This document shows positions 1 to 11,099 of a DNA stretch of 64,000 nt, one piece after another. Under the pieces are notes generated by a model that saw nothing but the letters and a program-made list of their open reading frames with translations, did no database searches and had not been told where the DNA came from. Numbering within the stretch: position 1 is the first letter of the stretch; each line of letters begins with the position of its first letter. The position numbers and the translations under genes are program-made. Location of the stretch: positions 182,048,856-182,112,855 of the forward strand of contig JAHLJT010009419.1 of assembly GCA_031308135.1 (NCBI GenBank), given 5' to 3'. This stretch comes from Acheta domesticus (Eukaryota; Arthropoda; Insecta; Orthoptera; Gryllidae).

Positions 1-769
1 CAGGGATGTTTTTTGAAACATCACTTACATCTAAAAGAGCCTGTGCAACTAAATAATGACCACCTTCCACAGCACGATGTAAAGCAGTTTTCCCATCTGA
101 ATCTTGCAAATCAGGAAGTGCTCCACTTTTCAAAAGCAGCTTCACGATGTCTACAAGCCCTTTCAAAATAAATAAAGAAAAATCAGTTGATTACACATCT
201 GTACTTCAGAGACAAGAATGGGGGGAAATACACAGGATAAAAAGGATCTCAACAGACATGTATACTATGGAAAAACACAACAGTACAGGTTATTCCATAA
301 CATCCATCTAAGCTACAGTACCTCTTGAGGCTGCTCGGTGGAGAGATGATGCTCTGCCTGCTCTGGTGAGTGAATTGGGCTCTGCACCAGCTGATAACAG
401 GATACGACATAATTCCAAGTGGCCTGCTCGGGATGCATAGTGAAGAGCAGTATAACCAGCAGCGTCTTCAGCATTTGGAGATACACCTTGCCTCAGAAGT
501 TTTTCAATGCGGGTTATATCGTTGTGTTGAGCTATAAGCAATAAGTTTCATTTTGAAGATTCTAGATTTACTGAAGAGTTAATGCAAGTGAATCCATTTT
601 GTGTATTACATAATAGAAAAACAGTAAACTAAGAGAAAATGTTAATTCAATTAAAAACAAATCATACTGCCTCACCTGCATACCAAATTCCACGTTCAAA
701 ATCCAATTCTTCTAGAGTCTGATAAACAGATGATGGCACAGAATGACTATGACCACAGTTATGTGACAT
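1..769 (-). CDS. ANKRD39: ANKRD39-like ankyrin repeat protein, 5' part (three exons, runs off left edge)
   Basis: The visible exons are 769-676, 531-322 and 159 to beyond base 1. The start ATG is at 769-767. Exon 1 encodes a His/Cys-rich N-terminus (MSHNCGHSHS) followed by LEELDFERGIWYA, which is typical of vertebrate ANKRD39. Exon 2 carries one ankyrin repeat (AGYTALHYASRAGHLELC) and the start of the next; exon 3 continues with DGKTALHRAVEGGH. Donors (gtgagg, gtactg) and acceptors (cttatag, tgaaag) are plausible, and both junctions are phase 1 and keep the frame open, giving about 154 residues so far out of a usual total near 180. Ankyrin repeats mediate protein binding; the cellular role of ANKRD39 is poorly known. 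A gtaagt near base 28 could be a further donor, but the reading continues in a family-like way past it. The family call is strong; the downstream end is not visible. Confidence 0.85.
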
Positions 770-1039
770 TGTCTGGAACAATAAAAAATTTCAGAAAATA
801 TTCACAAGTAATATTTTGTATCAATAACTTAAAACAATAATAATTACCTCAAAAGACATTTTAATTAAAGCACAACTTTCCACACAGAGTATTCACAAAA
901 GCATTTCACTTCATATACATCTCAAATATTATAGTTCATATTCTCTTACAAAGTCACTTCTATTACTTTAAACAACACTACACACTTATATACACAAAAA
1001 TTAGTACAATCTGTAAGACTTCAAAATGACAGGTGTTGA

Positions 1040-1240
1040 GTGGAATATTGGATAGTTTTGTGATCCTTCTCTGGATGAAGCAACAATTCTATATTCAAAA
1101 TATTATTCAAATAAATTTACAACCATAAGAAGAGGAATGAAAAAGGTATGGTCATCCTGGCTAACTTTTCCACTACACAACTGCAAGAGCTTTCAGCAGT
1201 CATTGACCTCTCTGAAAGTCATGCCGAAAACTTGTTGGGC
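1040..1240 (-). pseudogene. Decayed tandem copy of a GFRP-like coding segment
   Basis: This stretch repeats 1270-1470 at a constant offset of 229 bp, for example TGATCCTT at 1061 and 1290 and ATGCCG at 1221 and 1450. Translated on the minus strand it gives FGMTFREVNDC and YRIVASSREGSQNYPI, parallel to the intact neighbour, but it has in-frame stops and lacks the start and the final Trp-containing block. It is best read as the decayed product of a local tandem duplication. Confidence 0.6.
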
Positions 1241-1508
1241 GTTGATGGCTGTTGTGTGGGCGATGAAGAGTCCATATTGGGCAGTTTTGTGATCCTTGTT
1301 CGGATGAAGCAACAATTCTATATTCAAAACGTTGCTCAAATAAATTTAGAACCATTAGCGGAGGATTAAGAAAGGTATGGCCATCCTGGCCAACTTTTCC
1401 ACCATACAACTTCAAGATTTCTCGGCAGACATTGAACTCTGTGAATGACATGCCGAAAACTTTGGTCTCAGTTCCATCGATGTTCCCTTTTATCACAACG
1501 TGAGGCAT
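1200..1508 (-). CDS. Uninterrupted GFRP-like reading frame (102 codons)
   Basis: The frame opens with ATG at 1508-1506 (MPHVVIKGNIDGTET). It then reads KVFGMSFTEF, HTFLNPPLMVLNLFEQRF and SQNCPIWTLHRP, followed by an 18-residue tail. The layout matches GFRP (GCHFR, about 84 residues): an N-terminal strand after MP, a PP-x-x-VL-x-x-LE-like helix, a glycine turn and a final W-x-LH. GFRP forms pentamers that mediate tetrahydrobiopterin and phenylalanine feedback on GTP cyclohydrolase I. The frame starts only 12 bases after the stop of the spliced GFRP-like exon at 1520-1623 and has no internal intron, so it may be a retrocopy, an alternative terminal exon (it is preceded by tttattatag) or a pseudogene that has not yet decayed. 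Expression cannot be judged. Confidence 0.45.
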   Translation of the reverse strand: MPHVVIKGNIDGTETKVFGMSFTEFNVCREILKLYGGKVGQDGHTFLNPPLMVLNLFEQRFEYRIVASSEQGSQNCPIWTLHRPHNSHQRPTSFRHDFQRGQ

Positions 1509-1519
1509 CTATAATAAAT

Positions 1520-1623
1520 TTATATTTCCCGTTGCATGGTCCAAACAATTTCTGCCTCACCAGTGCTACAAACTACATGATACCCTAACTCACTTAAAGA
1601 GTTGATTACATCCATAGCAGCTC
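1520..1623 (-). CDS. GFRP-like protein, last coding exon
   Basis: A strong acceptor (poly-pyrimidine then cttgcag) ends at 1624. The exon reads GAAMDVINSLSELGYHV, then STGEAEIVWTMQREI and a stop at 1522-1520. The upstream exon at 20494-20671 ends in phase 1 and this one starts in the matching phase, so the junction codon becomes Gly and the frame stays open. The pattern G-Y-x-V ... V-W-x-M matches the C-terminal half of GFRP, whose mammalian form ends LVWCLHKE. The intron between the two exons would be about 18.9 kb and holds several transposons. The identification rests on motif alignment by eye. Confidence 0.55.
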
Positions 1624-2041
1624 CTGCAAGAAAAAAAAATTTCCTTCCTTCATAAGGTTACTCGAAGTTTTATACACAAATTGGAAACTAATAAATCATT
1701 ACTAAACAATTCACATTTTAATAACAAAATAACAACTAAATCATTTCATTGATCCAATTAACTCTAATTTATGTCACAATCAAGTACTGGAGGTAACTTC
1801 CTCAATCAACAAATAAAGTCAATAATCAAAGAAAAACAATTGTATTCAGTCGCTAAAGAATCTCCACAAAACAAGAGAGAGGAACAGAAAAGGAATATGA
1901 GACACGCTGCAAATAAAATTTAGCTTGCAAATTATTTTGTAATGAAATTAAAATGAGCAAGAAAAACAAAGAGTCAAAAAATTGATTTATTTGAGAAACT
2001 GATACCACCTCGTAGTGCATTTTAAATAACTATTTTCTTAC

Positions 2042-2165
2042 AAGAAAACATCTTTTTGAAAAATGATTATGATCAGGAGATATTTCAGCAAACAGATCTG
2101 ATGTAAAAAGGAAAGGGTCAACTGGCGAAGCAGGAGGAACAAAGTCAGATAGTACTTTCAATATT
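2042..2165 (-). other. Exon-like open segment of unknown product
   Basis: An acceptor-like gtgtacag precedes base 2165 and a donor-like gtaaga follows base 2042. The 124-nt segment between them is open and reads VLSDFVPPASPVDPFLF followed by FAEISPDHNHFSKRCFL. Its composition looks more coding than the flanks, but I do not recognise the sequence. It lies inside the long GFRP-like intron on the same strand and could be an extra exon, a relic or chance. Confidence 0.25.
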
Positions 2166-2454
2166 CTGTACACCATGAGAAATAAAAAGATATGTATATT
2201 AAAAATTAACCTTCCAAAAATATATATGACAACTCTGTAAACACATACACAATTTACTATGTTGTCCATCCACCATGTTCTGGCATCACACACACTATTT
2301 GAAACGAATTCTGCAATATGTTATTGAGGGAAGTACTCTCCACAACTGGCAATTATCTTCATCAGATTTGCTTTGATAATGTTTAATAGCTAACAATTCT
2401 TAACATTTTTTAACATTTAACAATTCTTGGATAACACAAGGGATTAGAACATCA

Positions 2455-4927
2455 TGTAAAAACAAACGAGTTCTTTCTTTCATTTCTAAGCATCATAACG
2501 TATCTCAAGATTTCCTCCTGTACTTTAAAAAATACAAATCATTGTTAAGAAAAGTCATAAGGCAGGCTAAAATCCTGAAACACGATCAGGATATTTTGAA
2601 CTCAAATAACAAAACAAAATCAATGTGGGATATAGTAAAAAATGCGACCAAACCAACTAGAAACCTTGTAGAGAATGTTGTTTTAAAAGATAACGATAGA
2701 GATGTGAACGATCCGGCAACAGTGGCTAGTCTCTTTAACCAATACTTTTCGAGAATTGCTGTCGATCTCACTAAGGGTTTTCAGCCACAAAATTCAACAT
2801 CTGACGTTTCCCTAAAAGTCTTAGACACTATGTTCGTTTCCGAAACCTCTTCCTATGAAGTTCTCAAAATAATCGATAAATTAAAAAATATATATTCGGC
2901 CGGTTTAGATGAATTTCCGGATTGTTTGTTAAAGACGTGCGCGCCAGCCATTATACACCTGTTAACTCACATATTTAATGCATCCTTATGCACCGGATTT
3001 TCCCAGATATTTTTAAAACAGCTAAGATTAAGCCGCTCTTCAAAAAAGGCAACAAAAATGAAGTTCAAAATTATCGGCCAATTTCTCTTTTGTCAGTTTT
3101 TTCAAAAATATTAGAGAGACTTTTTTATGTGCGAATGGAAACCTTTCTCAATAAACACGACACGTTTTCAAATTGCCAACATGGATTCCGGAAATCAAAA
3201 TCTACGGAAACAGCCATTTTTTCTTTTCTTAAGGATGTTGCCTCATCATTGGATCAAAACGAAGCAACTATTGGAATTTTTTTAGATATTTCAAAAGCTT
3301 TTGACGTCATTGATCATAACATTTTACTTTCAAAATTACCTTCGTATGGAATCCGTGGCATTGCTCTAGATTGGCTATGTTCGTACCTTAAACAACGATC
3401 TCAGAGAGTAGAAATACCTTACTGGAATGATGGAACTTTATGTACACACCTTTCCGGTTCTTTGCCAATTGCATGTGGAGTCCCGCAAGGATCGATTTTA
3501 AGCCCTATTCTCTTCCTATTATACGTAAATGACATGCCCTTAGCGATTCAAAACGGAAGAACAGTTCTCTTTGCGGATGATACAAATATTCTTTGCAACA
3601 AAGAAACCGTAAATAGTACAATATCAGACGTTTCAAATTGGTTCCGTAATAACAAATTAAAAGTAAATGAAAATAAAACAGTTTCAATGCAGTTTTCTAT
3701 ATCAAATAAAAAATTCTGTACTCCATTGAAAATGAACGGTGTGCCATTGACTGATGTTAATGTAACAAAATTTTTAGGTCTATCAATTCAGTCAAACCTC
3801 AAATGGAATGCCCACTTAAATGAATTGAACACAAAATTAAGCTCATTATGCTACGCGTTCAGAATTCTTTCAAATTCCGTCAGCCTTCATACAGCTCGTT
3901 GTGTATATTTTGCCAATGTTCACTCCCGCCTGAAATATGGCATAATATTTTGGGGAAACACATCTTATAGTTCACAGACTTTCAGATTACAAAAAAGAAT
4001 TGTACGAATAATAAGCAAATCCAACCCACGTGATTCTTGTAAGTCACTCTTTATTAATCTAGGAATTTTACCATTACCTTGTCTCCTGATTTACGAATCA
4101 GTAGTTTTTGTCAAAAATGGCTTACTTAAGGAATATATTTTCAGCAAACGCCGATGTCTATAAGTATAACACACGACGTAGTAATCATATTCACCAGGTG
4201 GCAGTATCAACAACTCACTACAAAAAATTCACATACCATTCATGTACATTACTCTACAACACTTTGCCAGAAGACATTAAATGATTAAATTCAATAGAAA
4301 AGTTTAAGTCCCAAGTAAAATCTTTTCTGCTGCATAACTGTTTCTATACAATTCGAGACTATACCGAGCATCAAAAAGGAAAGTAGAATTAATTTTAACA
4401 ATGATAGTTAATGTAATTATTTATCATTTGGACTGTATAATTCTAAAGAACCTGTAACAAGTATTGTACCACAGTTTCTGGGTTGATGGCCCCCATCTCG
4501 ATCAGGTTTTTCGTCCAGTTTCCCTGATCCTTGAGCAAATGCTGAGATGGTCCCTTGTTTTGCTTCTGGACATAAATGTAACTTCATTATTTGTGCACGT
4601 CTTCTGAATTTCAGTGGGAAATATAGTTATTCAAATTATCGTTTTTCATATTACCGCGGCAAAAAGTATTATTCTTTCATGAAGAACATGAGGGTTCAGG
4701 GTAGGAATTTATAGCTAATTTACCTTTGAAAATATATTTTATTATATAGGAGCGAATATTTTTGTCAACAAAACTCGAAAAAAATCTCTTTTCTGTATTC
4801 AAAATTCGACTAGAATATGGTTTAGGATAGAGACCACAGAATGATGAAAACGTGCACAAAATTCACTTCTCCCCATAGCTCGTCATACGCAGTTTTTAAC
4901 TGTTTTTGACGTAAATAAATAAATAAA
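2455..4927 (+). mobile_element. 5'-truncated non-LTR retrotransposon, CR1/Jockey group (LINE-A)
   Basis: The element begins inside the linker upstream of the reverse transcriptase; no endonuclease is visible. It ends in a 3' tail of (AAAT) repeats at 4911-4927, preceded by CAGTTTTTAACTG. The 3' end, including TTCTCCCCATAGCTCGTC, recurs on the minus strand near 7250 and 51000, so it belongs to a family. The exact 5' edge is uncertain. A second, more decayed copy of the RT region lies at 12225-12690. Confidence 0.75.
2542..4163 (+). pseudogene. LINE-A reverse transcriptase, frameshifted
   Basis: Reading starts upstream of 2542 (SQDFLLYFKKYKSLL) and passes FNQYFSRIA and SAGLDEFPDCLLK. Near base 3000 the frame shifts by one, between IFNASLCTG and FPDIFKTAKIKPLFKKGN. 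The second frame holds the RT blocks in order: YRPISLLSVFSKILERLF, HGFRKSKSTETAIF, DISKAFDVIDHNIL, GVPQGSILSPILFLLYVND and the catalytic LFADDTNIL. The thumb follows (NVTKFLGLSIQSNLKWNAH). A further break near 4160 separates it from a C-terminal remnant (YNTRRSNHIHQ) that reads to about 4340. The catalytic Asp pair is intact, but the frame breaks make this copy non-functional. Confidence 0.85.
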
Positions 4928-4930
4928 TGC

Positions 4931-5700
4931 TATTATGAGATGTTTATATAGCTAAATGTAATTAATTTTTAATTTCCTTAATGTACAAGACCTAGAATAT
5001 AAAATATTTACTGTGAACTGATAAAAGATTCATTAAGAAAAACCAAAAGGGTAATGAATATAAAAGTTAGTTAATATAATATTGTCAAAAAATGAGTAAA
5101 ACCAAAAATGAATTCAACATAAATATGCAAGATGCAATACTAAGGAGAAACTGAATAACATTTGAGCCTAATAATAAGATTAATGCAATTTTGTTTAACT
5201 GAGCAGGAGAGAATGATCTTGGCTTTGAAAAAAAACCCTTGTGTTATGAGTTTGAATTAAATGTAAATATTGATTATTTCATGTTAGGAGTTTCCTGTAA
5301 TTAAGGAAAATGGTAAATAACTTAAAAAATGTTATTTGCTAAAACTTTCAATGAAACAGGACAGTTACTTCAGAACTTTTTGAATTTTTAATAGGGAAAT
5401 CTTTGAGTTTAAAACTGTAAAGGATGATCTACAAGAATTGAAATTGACATTTTTCTGGGAAAAACTTTTCAAGAAATGAATTCAACTAAATACACATCAG
5501 AAGATAAGAATCTTGCATGCATGCAAACTTTTTCATGAAAAACAACTCTCAAATAAATGAATATTTCAAGTTGGCAAATACTATCCAAGAGTGGTAAGTC
5601 TTTGTAATAGTAATGTTTATATTTTATTAATACAAGAAGAATTTTATTGAATAATGAGAAGGGTACTAATTAGGGAGAGAACTCTTAAGACCCTAAAAAA
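4931..5700. other. No gene seen
   Basis: AT-rich sequence with no long open frame and no recognisable repeat end. It lies within the proposed long GFRP-like intron. Confidence 0.5.
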
Positions 5701-5960
5701 ATCTTGAAATAAGCATTTATGACCTAAGAATTCCGAAATATGCGCTCTAATATCCAATTAAAATAAACAATATTCCATTTCCTGTATAAACCTTTCTTGA
5801 TAAAACTCAGGAGAGAATACTTGGAATGAAAAGATATATTTTTGTGCAATCGTAATATAACCTAGCTTACTCCTTGGAAGAAATAACTGAAGTAAATATG
5901 CATCTTTGAAAAGTACAGTGTATGTTGTCTTTCATTTTTTCTGCTTCGTTTAAGAAAACA
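5700..5960 (+). repeat. Dispersed repeat, copy 1
   Basis: This segment matches 46808-47050 in the same orientation. Both contain GCATTTATGACCTAA near the left edge, then CCTGTATAAACC or TGTGTATAAACC, GGAAGAAATAACTGAAGTAA or its variant, and GTCTTTCATTTTT near the right edge. No coding signal is present. The family is not recognised. Confidence 0.65.
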
Positions 5961-7235
5961 TCAAGAAATATCCTACATTTGCTTAAGTATTTTATCATCT
6001 ATAGTAAAGAAGAAAAAATTTAAATTGTGACGTCTTTCTAATGAATGAGGGCTCACAAGTAAATAGATTATACAAAAATCTGAAATGTTTTAGACCCTCT
6101 ATTTTAACAAAATATGTTCCTAGAATTATATGCACCAACAGAAAAATAAATAAATAAAAAAGAGAGAGGCAAATGTGCACTAACATATTAATCTACATAG
6201 CATTCAATTCTAACCAAATGTCAAAAGATTTCACCTAGTTATGCCCTGAAGCAATGGATAAAAATCTGCAAAATCGTAGAAATCCGCTTCCTAGTAATAA
6301 TTAATTTTATATTGTTAGATAATTATGCTCTTTTGGAGTTTCCAAATGTATTAAAACTATTTGATCAGAATTTTTTTTTAAAAATTGAAACCCAGATAGA
6401 AATTGAGCAGCACAAATTTCAACAATTCCAAATATAGTTACTGGTTATGTGGATGTAAATTTTATTGAATACAACATGTGATAGTAGTCTCAAAACTTTA
6501 ATCTCTGCATGTAATTTATTTGCTTTTGAGGTGTATAATTCAAAAAATACTGTATATTTAAGGCCTAACGGTATTAATAATCAACACATTTACATACGTT
6601 ATTCATGTAATCATGAAAAAATAATTAAAAGTAATACAAATTACAATTAATTTAACCAATACAAAATCATTGTAGTGGGTATTATTGAATATGAATGTAA
6701 GTAAATACAACTGAACATAAAAGTGGCAGCAAATTTACAGATGCAGCACTTTTGTAGGGAGTAATGAATATAAACAAAGTGAAAAAAATTTGGGAATGCA
6801 AAATAAGATCAGCATCATACGTAAACGTAAATGCAAATACAAGCAAAATACTAGAATTTACTGTGGTTGTTTACTTACTGGGACAGAACGCCATTTGTGT
6901 TCGTCACAACCAACTTAATGGATATTAAACGTTAAGTGCGGATTGATTAACCAACACAACAGCACCAGTGTATTTTTGTATAAACTTACGAATACCCGCG
7001 AACGGAATGGCTTTGTGTAACCTCAAACTTGAAAAGTAATTAGACGCTAAGCAACGCGTGTCCAATTTCATAACGAGGCTTTCGAGATTAACTTACGCCT
7101 GACGCTTCGATTATCGAAGTTAATAAACGAGGTTCCTAGCTTGTCTACGAGATTAACATAAAACATCCTTGGGCCTTGTGTAACGCACAATAGGCATTGT
7201 TAGGCACTAGTCTCTGTTGGCTACTTCTTTAACGC
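5961..7235. other. No gene seen
   Basis: Mostly AT-rich. The part at about 6880-7150 is less AT-rich and contains several CG dinucleotides, but it shows no open frame or repeat end that I can name. Confidence 0.4.
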
Positions 7236-7295
7236 CCAAAAAAGTTAAACCTGCGTATGACGTACTGTGGGGAGAAGTGCACGTTTTCTTGAGCA
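7236..7295 (-). repeat. LINE 3'-end-like fragment
   Basis: On the minus strand this reads AACGTGCACTTCTCCCCACA, then GTACGTCATACGCAGG. This parallels the 3' end of LINE-A at about 4846-4905 and the minus-strand copy near 50955-51030. The tail itself is not preserved here. Confidence 0.45.
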
Positions 7296-7639
7296 CTGGG
7301 ATCCCTCCCAAAGCTAATATATACATATCAGTTGAAGTAAGCAGTTGAAGGAAGGATTTTGTGTTTTGCTAAACAAATTACAATCGGAAACTCGAAATGT
7401 TGACGATGGCCTACGGGAGAGATTCGGATCGTGAACAAATGGAATGCTCTCCCAGTGAACTTTGTTGTGAAAAATTGTGTCTTTCTGATCCTTGTTAGAG
7501 AATTATTAACAAAGAAATTAAATCTTTAAATGCAATACCCATAATGTGTCGATTATTTTGTATGAGATACGTGAACATCAACTTGTTGCTGATGCATGTA
7601 AATAATTAAATAAAAAAGAATACTGGAAATACATTTACA

Positions 7640-7835
7640 AAGATGGCGCAGGTCCGATTTTCACTACTAGTAACTCTAAATTTTCGAAAATTAGAAAAAT
7701 ATGCATTTTTTCTGCGTCTTTCTACAACTACAGTATTAAAGACGTATTTTTTTCATAGGAAATTTGTTCTCTACAATTAGCTCTTTAATGTTATAATTGT
7801 TTTGAAAATATCAGTAATTTTCTCAATTTTGAGTG
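7640..7835 (-). repeat. AT-rich repeat family, copy R1 (partial)
   Basis: Contains GGTCCGATTTTCACTA, AATTTTCGAAAATTAG and TCTGCGTCTTTCTACAACTA. These are diverged versions of segments in the copies at 47.0-48.6, 49.3-49.8, 51.6-52.5 and 54.0-55.3 kb. Orientation follows the copy at 47.0-48.6 kb. It is non-coding. Confidence 0.5.
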
Positions 7836-8089
7836 AAATATGAGCAATATAAAAATCAAGATCTCAAAACCGGTATTTTCAAAAATTTTTCCTTATAACG
7901 TTTTCTACAGTGAGTTAAAGGCACAGAATATCATGGCAAACAATTCAATGTATTTTTACGTTTTTATTGATTGTCTATTCTTCATTGCATCAAGAAAGGT
8001 TCCATTAATTATAGACAATCAGATCATGTGATAATAAAATATATTTAATACAAAGTTGAAGAAAAACGAAGTTGGAGTTTTACAGGTTG

Positions 8090-8145
8090 GAGTTTCACAA
8101 CGTTTCGGAGATATTTTGTCTCCATCATCAGGTACATTTTGGCTA
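8090..8145 (-). ncRNA. Candidate hammerhead ribozyme core
   Basis: The minus strand has CTGATGA (8131-8125), then a stem-loop TGGAGA / TCTCC around a short loop, then GAAAC (8106-8102). That is the order of the hammerhead catalytic core: CUGAUGA, stem II, GAAA. Penelope-like elements are known to carry hammerheads in their pseudo-LTRs. Stems I and III cannot be drawn convincingly by eye and the cleavage site is not assigned, so activity is uncertain. Confidence 0.5.
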
Positions 8146-8353
8146 AAATCAAATTTATTCCATAAATATGATTAAATAAAATGAAACTTTTTAAATATAA
8201 TGTAAGCAGAAAACGTTAAATAATGGAAGCTCACCTTTTATTAAATATAAGTTTTACGTTTGTAAATAGTAAGTAAAACAAATGAATAGAATAAAGAGGC
8301 AGGGGGTCAGGTAACCATAGGCAGGGGTCAATAATGGAAGAAAATAATAAATA

Positions 8354-8830
8354 TTATTTTATTTTGTGTAATATGTTATCACACGCATTGGTGAAGTTGT
8401 TACATTCAACCATCGAATTCATAGAGTCATTTAATTTAATATGAATAGTTCCAGAAACAATTCTTGGGAATCTCCTGGTTTCCTGATCAAGTATTTTAAC
8501 GTTATCAAAATCTAACCCATGACCAGTTTCTATTCTGTGAATCGTTACGGAGTTCTGTCTGCTAAATGGCTCCCTAATATTCCTCTCATGCTCTTTAATT
8601 CTCATTTGTAATTTTCTTTTCGTCTGACCAATGTACTTTTTGTCGCACGTTTGACAAGAAATCTGATATACAGTATTTTCTGTTTCTTTATATGGTATGA
8701 CATCTTTAACATTCTTAATTACATTAATCTTATTGAGAATTTTATTTCGAACATTGTATTTCCCAGTGAAACTGTTCCTAACAAATTTCTGAATTTTATT
8801 ACTGATCCCACAAATATGTGGAATGACTTA
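8354..8830 (-). pseudogene. Penelope-like element GIY-YIG endonuclease part
   Basis: Continuous with the RT part in frame except for a stop at about 8832. It reads VIPHICGISNKIQKFVR, then NTVYQISCQTCDKKYIGQTK and RIKEHERNIR, ending near LHKIK. VYQISC with CDKKYIGQT is the GIY-YIG core as found in Penelope-like elements, including the Cys pair that precedes the YIG. In these elements the domain nicks the target DNA. The C-terminal HxxxTGH-like part (HRIETGHGLDF) is present. Confidence 0.75.
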
Positions 8831-10330
8831 ATTTAACATGTTATTACCATTTACATCTTCAATATCAGACTTATTCTGAAAGCTTAAATTTTTGTGGAAC
8901 ATTAATCTTTTTCGAATAAATTTCTTAATAAATTTTAAAGGATAGTCATTGGCAATTAAAAAATTCTCAATTTTATATAAATTATATTCATAATTTTCAT
9001 TATTTGATATGCTAAACATTCTATCTACCATACCATAAATCACTCCAATTTTCATTGATGTTGGATGTCTAGATTGATAATTTGGTGTACGACCAGTGGC
9101 AACAGGTTTTTGGTACCTATCAGTTGTATCAGGTTATTTCGTATGATTTTTATATCAAGGTAATTTATTATTTTCTATTTCAATTGTAAATTGAATTTGA
9201 GGTTCGTAATTATTAAAAGTTTCTAAAATATGGTTGGTTTTATCTCTATCCAATATAATTATAACACCATATACATACCTTTTATAGAAATATATATTTA
9301 ATCGAGGTAAAATTTTTCTTTCAAGTCTTCTCATAACAAGCTCAGAGAATAAAGAACTAAGAGAACCTCCAATGGGAGTTCCATCTATTTGTTGATAAAT
9401 TTGATTATCAAATGAAAATTCAATATTAGCTAAAATGCATCTAACCAACATAATAATTTCAGAATTAGGAATCGGGATCGAATCATCAAGGTCAAGGGCT
9501 TCATTCAAACTCTCAATAATACGGTGATGTGGAATGTTTGGGAAGCCGAAATGTGATTGTCAGGAATTATTATTTCTTTCAATTGGTTCACTAATTCCTG
9601 ACTACTACGAACAACTTTTTGGGAATCTTGTTTAAGTAGAGGTTTCAAAATATGGTTTAAATATTCACTTATTTCGTATTGGGGCAATCCAATACTGGAA
9701 ACCACAGGCCTCATTGGTCGTTCTGGTTTATGAATTTTGATAAGTTCGTAAGCCCTAGCAATTTTGCCTGTTGTTGGATATATTTTATAGTAGGTGTTGA
9801 CGTCTAAATATTTATATTTTTTCCATTTTTTAACAATTTCTTGAAGTTCTTTAATAAAATTATTAATTTTAGATTTGGAAATTTGAACATATTTCAAAGG
9901 ATCAATAAATTGAGCTTTAACTCACTAAATATAATCATTTCGATCAATAGCAACAGATGCTCCACCTTTATCAGAATTAATAATAATTATGTCTTGATTT
10001 TGTTTCAAAAACTCTTTTGTGGCCTTTAAATTCTTAAGTATTTTTATCTCATTAAGAGAATGTCTAATCTTTGTATGTAGAAATAAATCCATGGGAGTCA
10101 TAAGCTCACTTCTGAGTTGGTTGGAATCTTCAATAGAAATACCTCTTACGGAATTCTCAAATTGTTTAATACTCTTTATAATAGCTATTGATTTTTGTCT
10201 GTCAGTTAACGGAAAACTGAATTTCGAACCCAAATTAACTGTGTCAACATGTCAACAACATATTCTGGAATTTGTTTTTTCGTCAAATTATTAAACATAT
10301 TATATATAACATATGAAATATAATCAATGT
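8828..10330 (-). pseudogene. Penelope-like element reverse transcriptase, broken
   Basis: From the 5' end it reads MFNNLTKKQIPEYVVDMLTQ (different frame), then GSKFSFPLTDRQKS, DIIIINSDKGGASVAIDRND, YELIKIHKPERPMRPVVSSI, QQIDGTPIGGSLSSLFSELV, and later GRTPNYQSRHPTSMKIG. These are the conserved Penelope RT blocks (the ADKG-like, KIHKP and GTPxG blocks). The catalytic YVDD box appears as YVYG, so the Asp pair is lost. Frame breaks lie near 9100, 9500, 9900 and 10240. The copy is inactive. Confidence 0.8.
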
Positions 10331-10339
10331 ATTTTTGAT

Positions 10340-11060
10340 TTCCCCAAAATTACACAAGTGTAATTTAAAAAAAAAATCTAATATGTAATATTTTCATAGA
10401 GAGTTTTTATGCTTTATTACATTTGTGAATACAATGACTTTATATGATTTCTTATATAGTTTCTAGAAACTCAAAAGTTTTCTATGAAAATGAGCCCAAA
10501 ATTGCGCATTTTCAAATCATTCTGAAATGCCTCCTAGCCAATGATTTATATAAATACCACATTGTATATGTATACATCATTGCTCCTAGGTGCGCTGTGA
10601 ATCAGATGCACCGTGACCCGTTACATCCAGGGTGCCTACCGCGGTGCCTAAGAAATGCGAAACTTTACGAAACTTCATTGTTCTCTTCGGTGTTTGTAAA
10701 AGAACAAGGTGAATTAATGAACATTGTCCCTTTATTTAAGCTTTATTACCTTATTTTAATGCATTTAGCAACTATATATTTGTAGCCAATTTAGGTTAGG
10801 GATTGTGCTGGTTGAATACACAAGGGTATGTGACTGTGCAATACACATCTCTGCCCTGGAATGGCGAGCACCACGCGATCCAAAGTGCCTACATAATTAT
10901 GGAGTCGTATTTTTGTGTACAAATTATAGCACGTGAGAAACAGTTAAAAATATTTGTAAAAAATGTGAGAGGATAGAATTTTATTTAAACAGCCAACACA
11001 GGCTATGTTGAGCAATACAACGGTGGTATAAGGGAAAATAGGGAAATTTTGTCACACTTC
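10340..11060. other. No gene seen
   Basis: AT-rich sequence. The part at about 10580-10670 is more GC-rich and has a short open frame, but nothing recognisable. Confidence 0.4.
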
Positions 11061-11099
11061 ATTCGAGTTGTATGCTTTTTTGGAAGACAAGGGCTTGTA

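Larger units (their letters stand above)
8040..10330 (-). mobile_element. Penelope-like element, degraded
   Basis: On the minus strand the order is an N-terminal region, a Penelope-type reverse transcriptase and a GIY-YIG endonuclease, which is the order in canonical Penelope-like elements. Downstream of the coding part there is a hammerhead-like core at 8103-8131, as expected for the pseudo-LTR of these elements. A short near-repeat (AAACTCCAAC, twice within 8071-8097 on the minus strand) lies beside it. I did not find a second pseudo-LTR at the 5' end, and the outer limits are approximate. Confidence 0.8.
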
